Assembly: GCA_024291935.2 (NCBI GenBank)
Contig: CM044316.1
Location: 79,438,501 to 79,502,500 of the forward strand
Length of the DNA: 64,000 nt
From: Okapia johnstoni
Lineage: Eukaryota > Chordata > Mammalia > Artiodactyla > Giraffidae
Reading direction: 5' to 3'
Shown piece after piece: positions 61,508 to 64,000 of this stretch. The position numbers and the translations under genes were made by a program. Position 1 is the stretch's first letter. Each line of letters opens with the position of its first letter. The notes beneath the pieces were generated by a model. That model saw only the letters and a list, made by a program, of their open reading frames with translations, was not told where the DNA came from and did not search any database.

Positions 61508-61723
61508 GTGAAGATTATAGTATAGCTTCATCGGATGTGGTCTTACTAGAAGGGGAAACCAGTAAAGCTGTGCCAATATATATCATTAACGACATCTACC
61601 CTGAGCTGGAAGAATCTTTTCTTGTGCAACTGCTGAATGAAACAACAGGAGGGGCGAAACTCGGGGCATTAACAGAGGCGATCATTATTATTGAGGCCTC
61701 TGATGATCCCTATGGATTATTTG
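61508..61723 (+). CDS. ADGRV1: ADGRV1 window exon 20: Calx-beta second half
   Basis: The acceptor is ctttttgtctttgtag. It reads GEDYSIASSDVVLLEGETSK, then NDIYPELEESFLVQLLNE, and the terminator IIIEASDDPYG followed by LFG. It is phase 1 at both ends and 216 bases, the same size as exon 19. NDIYPE replaces the usual DDIPE. Confidence 0.95.
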
Positions 61724-62406
61724 GTAATGAGACTAGTCCTTGTCTCTTACTTATTTGTATAGATTCATACATTTCTTTATTTTTAGAGCCTCAAAATTGA
61801 TTTAATCTTGTTTCCTTTTAACCTGCTATTACTGATATATGAGGACATCTATGTATGTTCACCACCTGTGGTTAGAAATCAACCTCTGAGCATAAACCTA
61901 GAGATCATATACTTTTAGGCTTTTAGGTCAGATCTGGCTCCTGGATGTATTTTGTGAATCTTAGACCAATTGTTAAAGGAACTGATTCACAGAAATTTGT
62001 ACAAAAATCTGAATTTCTGGGCTTTCTTTATAGTAAAAAAAGTATGGTGACATCAAGCTCCTCTTTTTGCATAGCATTGGTCTTCGGAGCAAAATACCAA
62101 CTGCCAGGCTTGCACCATGCCACTCACCCCAGATGTCATGGGACCCTCTTCACTCATGACTGACACATGTCTGACCTCTGTGAGCCTCTGAGTTTATGAT
62201 TTCTGTTTCTATCGTAATGAAAAATAATTTGGGAAATTTGGCAGGCCTGAGCAATTTGTATCAGAGCATGTTTCTCTGATTTTGTGGAGCTTAGCTTCTT
62301 AGATTGCTCGGGGGGGAAAAGAATTGACTGTAGGGTGGCAGTTGGTTCGATCTATGTTGACTTAGTTTCCCTTTGTATTTGAAATTATCTCTGCTTTGCC
62401 CTTTAG
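61724..62406 (+). other. Intron between window exons 20 and 21
   Basis: No repeat recognised. Confidence 0.7.
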
Positions 62407-62651
62407 GTTTTCAGATTACTAAACTTACTGTAGAGGAACCTGAGTTTAACTCAGTGAAGGTAAACCTGCCAATAATTCGAAATTCTGGGACACTCGGCAA
62501 TGTTACTGTTCAGTGGGTTGCCACTATTAATGGACAGCTTGCTACTGGCGACCTGCGAGTTGTCTCAGGTAATGTGACCTTTGCCCCTGGGGAAACCATT
62601 CAAACCTTGTTGTTAGAGGTCCTGGCTGACGACGTTCCGGAGATTGAAGAG
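62407..62651 (+). CDS. ADGRV1: ADGRV1 window exon 21: Calx-beta core
   Basis: The acceptor is tgccctttag. It reads FQITKLTVEEPEFNSVKVNL, then RNSGTLGNVTVQWVATINGQ, NVTFAPGETIQTLLLEVLAD and DVPEIEE at the donor GAG|gtgaga. It is a canonical Calx-beta body split at the acidic loop, like exons 3, 5 and 12. Confidence 0.96.
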
Positions 62652-63874
62652 GTGAGAGGAATGGCTAGTCTAGAATGACACTGTAAACCTATCTTGTCTT
62701 ATAGTGATTAGAACAGATGCCTATTATTGTGACATCTATAGAGGTGTCCAATAAATTATTTCTGCAAGAATGTTCAAAACTTGGTAGTGTGAAAAGAGAT
62801 CCTTACAGAAAGCAAAAACAAGAATATTTTAGAAATACGTCTCATACTTGTACATATACTAGTTTACTAGTATAAGATTTTTTTTTTGTACAATTATATT
62901 TTTCTACGTTTTGGTTAAGTGATTAAACATATATAATCTGGAAGAAAGTTTGCCATATTGTTTCACATAAACTTAATTTGTTTGTATTCATAATCTCTCT
63001 TGGCTTGAGTGTGGGCCAATCAATCTTAATTACATGTGGATTTTGATTTTCTGCTCATTCATTTATTCTTTAGGATTTACTCTTTGACAAATTCCATGTG
63101 AGATTTATTTGCCTGATATTTATTTTTCATGATAAAAACGTGCAGTGGCAAATAAACATAGAGTCTCAGTGGGGAAGTTGATTCATCACTGACATATATT
63201 GGCTGAAGATAATTTTATTTTATGAAATTCAAGTATTAATAAAACCTAGAGCTCATAAAATTAGATTTAACAGCATTTATCCTTTAATAGTGTCAAATTT
63301 TTGTAGAAGGGAAGTCCATAAAATTTCAGTTGAGTGCTAACTGTGTCATTACTCACTTCTTAAATATTAGTTATTAGTTAACACATATAAAACATTTCTC
63401 TTTCCTTTCCTCTAAATTTAGGTGACATCATGATATATTTTTGTTTCAAATTTTATCAGAGAATTTCCACTTATGAGAATGTGGGAAATAAAGCATAATA
63501 AATAAACTATTCATAAAACTCATATGCAATGTTCTCCCTTAGTAAAAAAGTGTGTAGGGCTTACAAGTATATTATTGAAGCGGTAAACATAAAGAGGCAT
63601 CTTAAAATTGATTCGTGCGACTGTGTAACAGAATATTAAGGAACTTAAACAGCCTGTATTTCTTCTGTGCAGTCATGCTTTAGTGTTAAAGTTGGTGAAG
63701 GACTGTTCTGTTACATGTTGGGTTTGTAAATGTAGTGGAGGAGTTTCTTTGTGTTCATTCGTGTTACACTATATTGTGTTCTTGTATGGATATCTTTGAT
63801 TGTTTTTCTTGCATCATGTGTATTCTAATTTCAGAACCGGGATTCTGTTAAGGAAGTTTTCACTGTATTTTTAG
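62652..63874 (+). other. Intron between window exons 21 and 22
   Basis: AT-rich; no repeat recognised. Confidence 0.7.
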
Positions 63875-64000
63875 GTTATCCAAGTGCAACTAACCGATGC
63901 CTCTGGTGGAGGTACTATTGGGTTAGATCGAGTGGCAAATATTATTATTCCTGCCAATGATAATCCTTACGGTACAGTAGCCTTTGTTCAGTCGGTTTCT
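63875..64000 (+). CDS. ADGRV1: ADGRV1 window exon 22 (cut by the window edge)
   Basis: The acceptor is cactgtatttttag, starting in phase 0. It reads VIQVQLTDASGGGTIGLDRV, then IIIPANDNPYG as terminator and TVAFVQSVS at the edge. A donor-like G|gtacag occurs at the PYG codon, but the frame continues past it and matches the remembered human continuation TVAF, so the exon is taken as running out of the window. Confidence 0.93.

Larger units (their letters stand above)
1..64000 (+). other. ADGRV1: Central part of the ADGRV1 transcription unit (partial gene)
   Basis: The whole window lies inside one gene. Twenty-two exons joined by consensus splice sites give one continuous frame of 1687 codons, starting and ending in phase 0. 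The translation follows human ADGRV1 as I remember it, almost residue by residue. ADGRV1 is an adhesion-class GPCR of about 6,300 residues whose huge ectodomain carries about 35 Calx-beta units; loss causes Usher syndrome type 2C in people and audiogenic seizures in mice. Only Calx-beta units and the LamG domain are encoded here. The start codon, signal peptide, EAR repeats, GAIN/GPS and seven-helix regions lie outside. Neither promoter nor polyadenylation site is expected or seen. Exon numbers used below count within the window only. Confidence 0.96.

Noticed and set aside
1..64000. Search for CRISPR arrays, operons, phage or bacterial features
   Set aside because: The window is intron-rich mammalian DNA; the regular repeats seen are SINEs and microsatellites.

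Overview
This is mammalian nuclear DNA from a ruminant, most likely a bovid. The evidence is the repeats. There are many BovB LINE fragments, well over a dozen Bov-tA SINEs (tRNA-headed, BovB-tailed), two CHR-type artiodactyl SINEs, ruminant L1 3' ends and a bovine-type mariner MITE. I cannot separate cattle, sheep, goat or related species from this window alone.

The only gene I can support is a central part of ADGRV1 (also called GPR98, VLGR1 or MASS1), on the plus strand. It encodes the very large adhesion GPCR of the ankle links of hair cells and of the photoreceptor periciliary region. Twenty-two exons can be placed between 1639 and the right edge, where the last one is cut. All have AG acceptors and GT donors. 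Their phases join into one open frame of 5061 coding bases (1687 codons) without a stop. The product is extracellular: a tail of one Calx-beta domain, eleven further Calx-beta units, and the start of another. A laminin G/pentraxin-like domain sits inside one of these units (exons at 19010-19753 and 22227-22600). The N-terminus, the EAR repeats, the GAIN domain and the seven-helix region all lie outside the window.

Layout: 1-1638 is upstream intron. 1639-12691 holds seven exons separated by short introns, apart from one 4.7 kb intron with a GC-rich islet and a perfect 30-bp inverted repeat. 12692-17494 is an intron filled with L1, BovB and a MITE. 17495-22600 holds four exons including the LamG pair. 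22601-36482 is a 13.9 kb intron dominated by BovB, including an inverted copy that looks twin-primed, and a 95-bp tandem duplication. 36483-52794 holds seven exons, with a fossil Tigger transposon in one intron. 52795-64000 holds the last four exons, with a long BovB copy that has lost its reverse transcriptase core.

I found no RNA gene, CRISPR array, operon or other prokaryotic feature, and nothing that amounts to a new biological system. The more interesting observations are structural: retrotransposon insertion forms, a hairpin, a recent tandem duplication, mobile-element sequence touching a splice acceptor, and an intronic G-quadruplex-prone islet. Family assignments rest on remembered consensus sequences, not on a database search.
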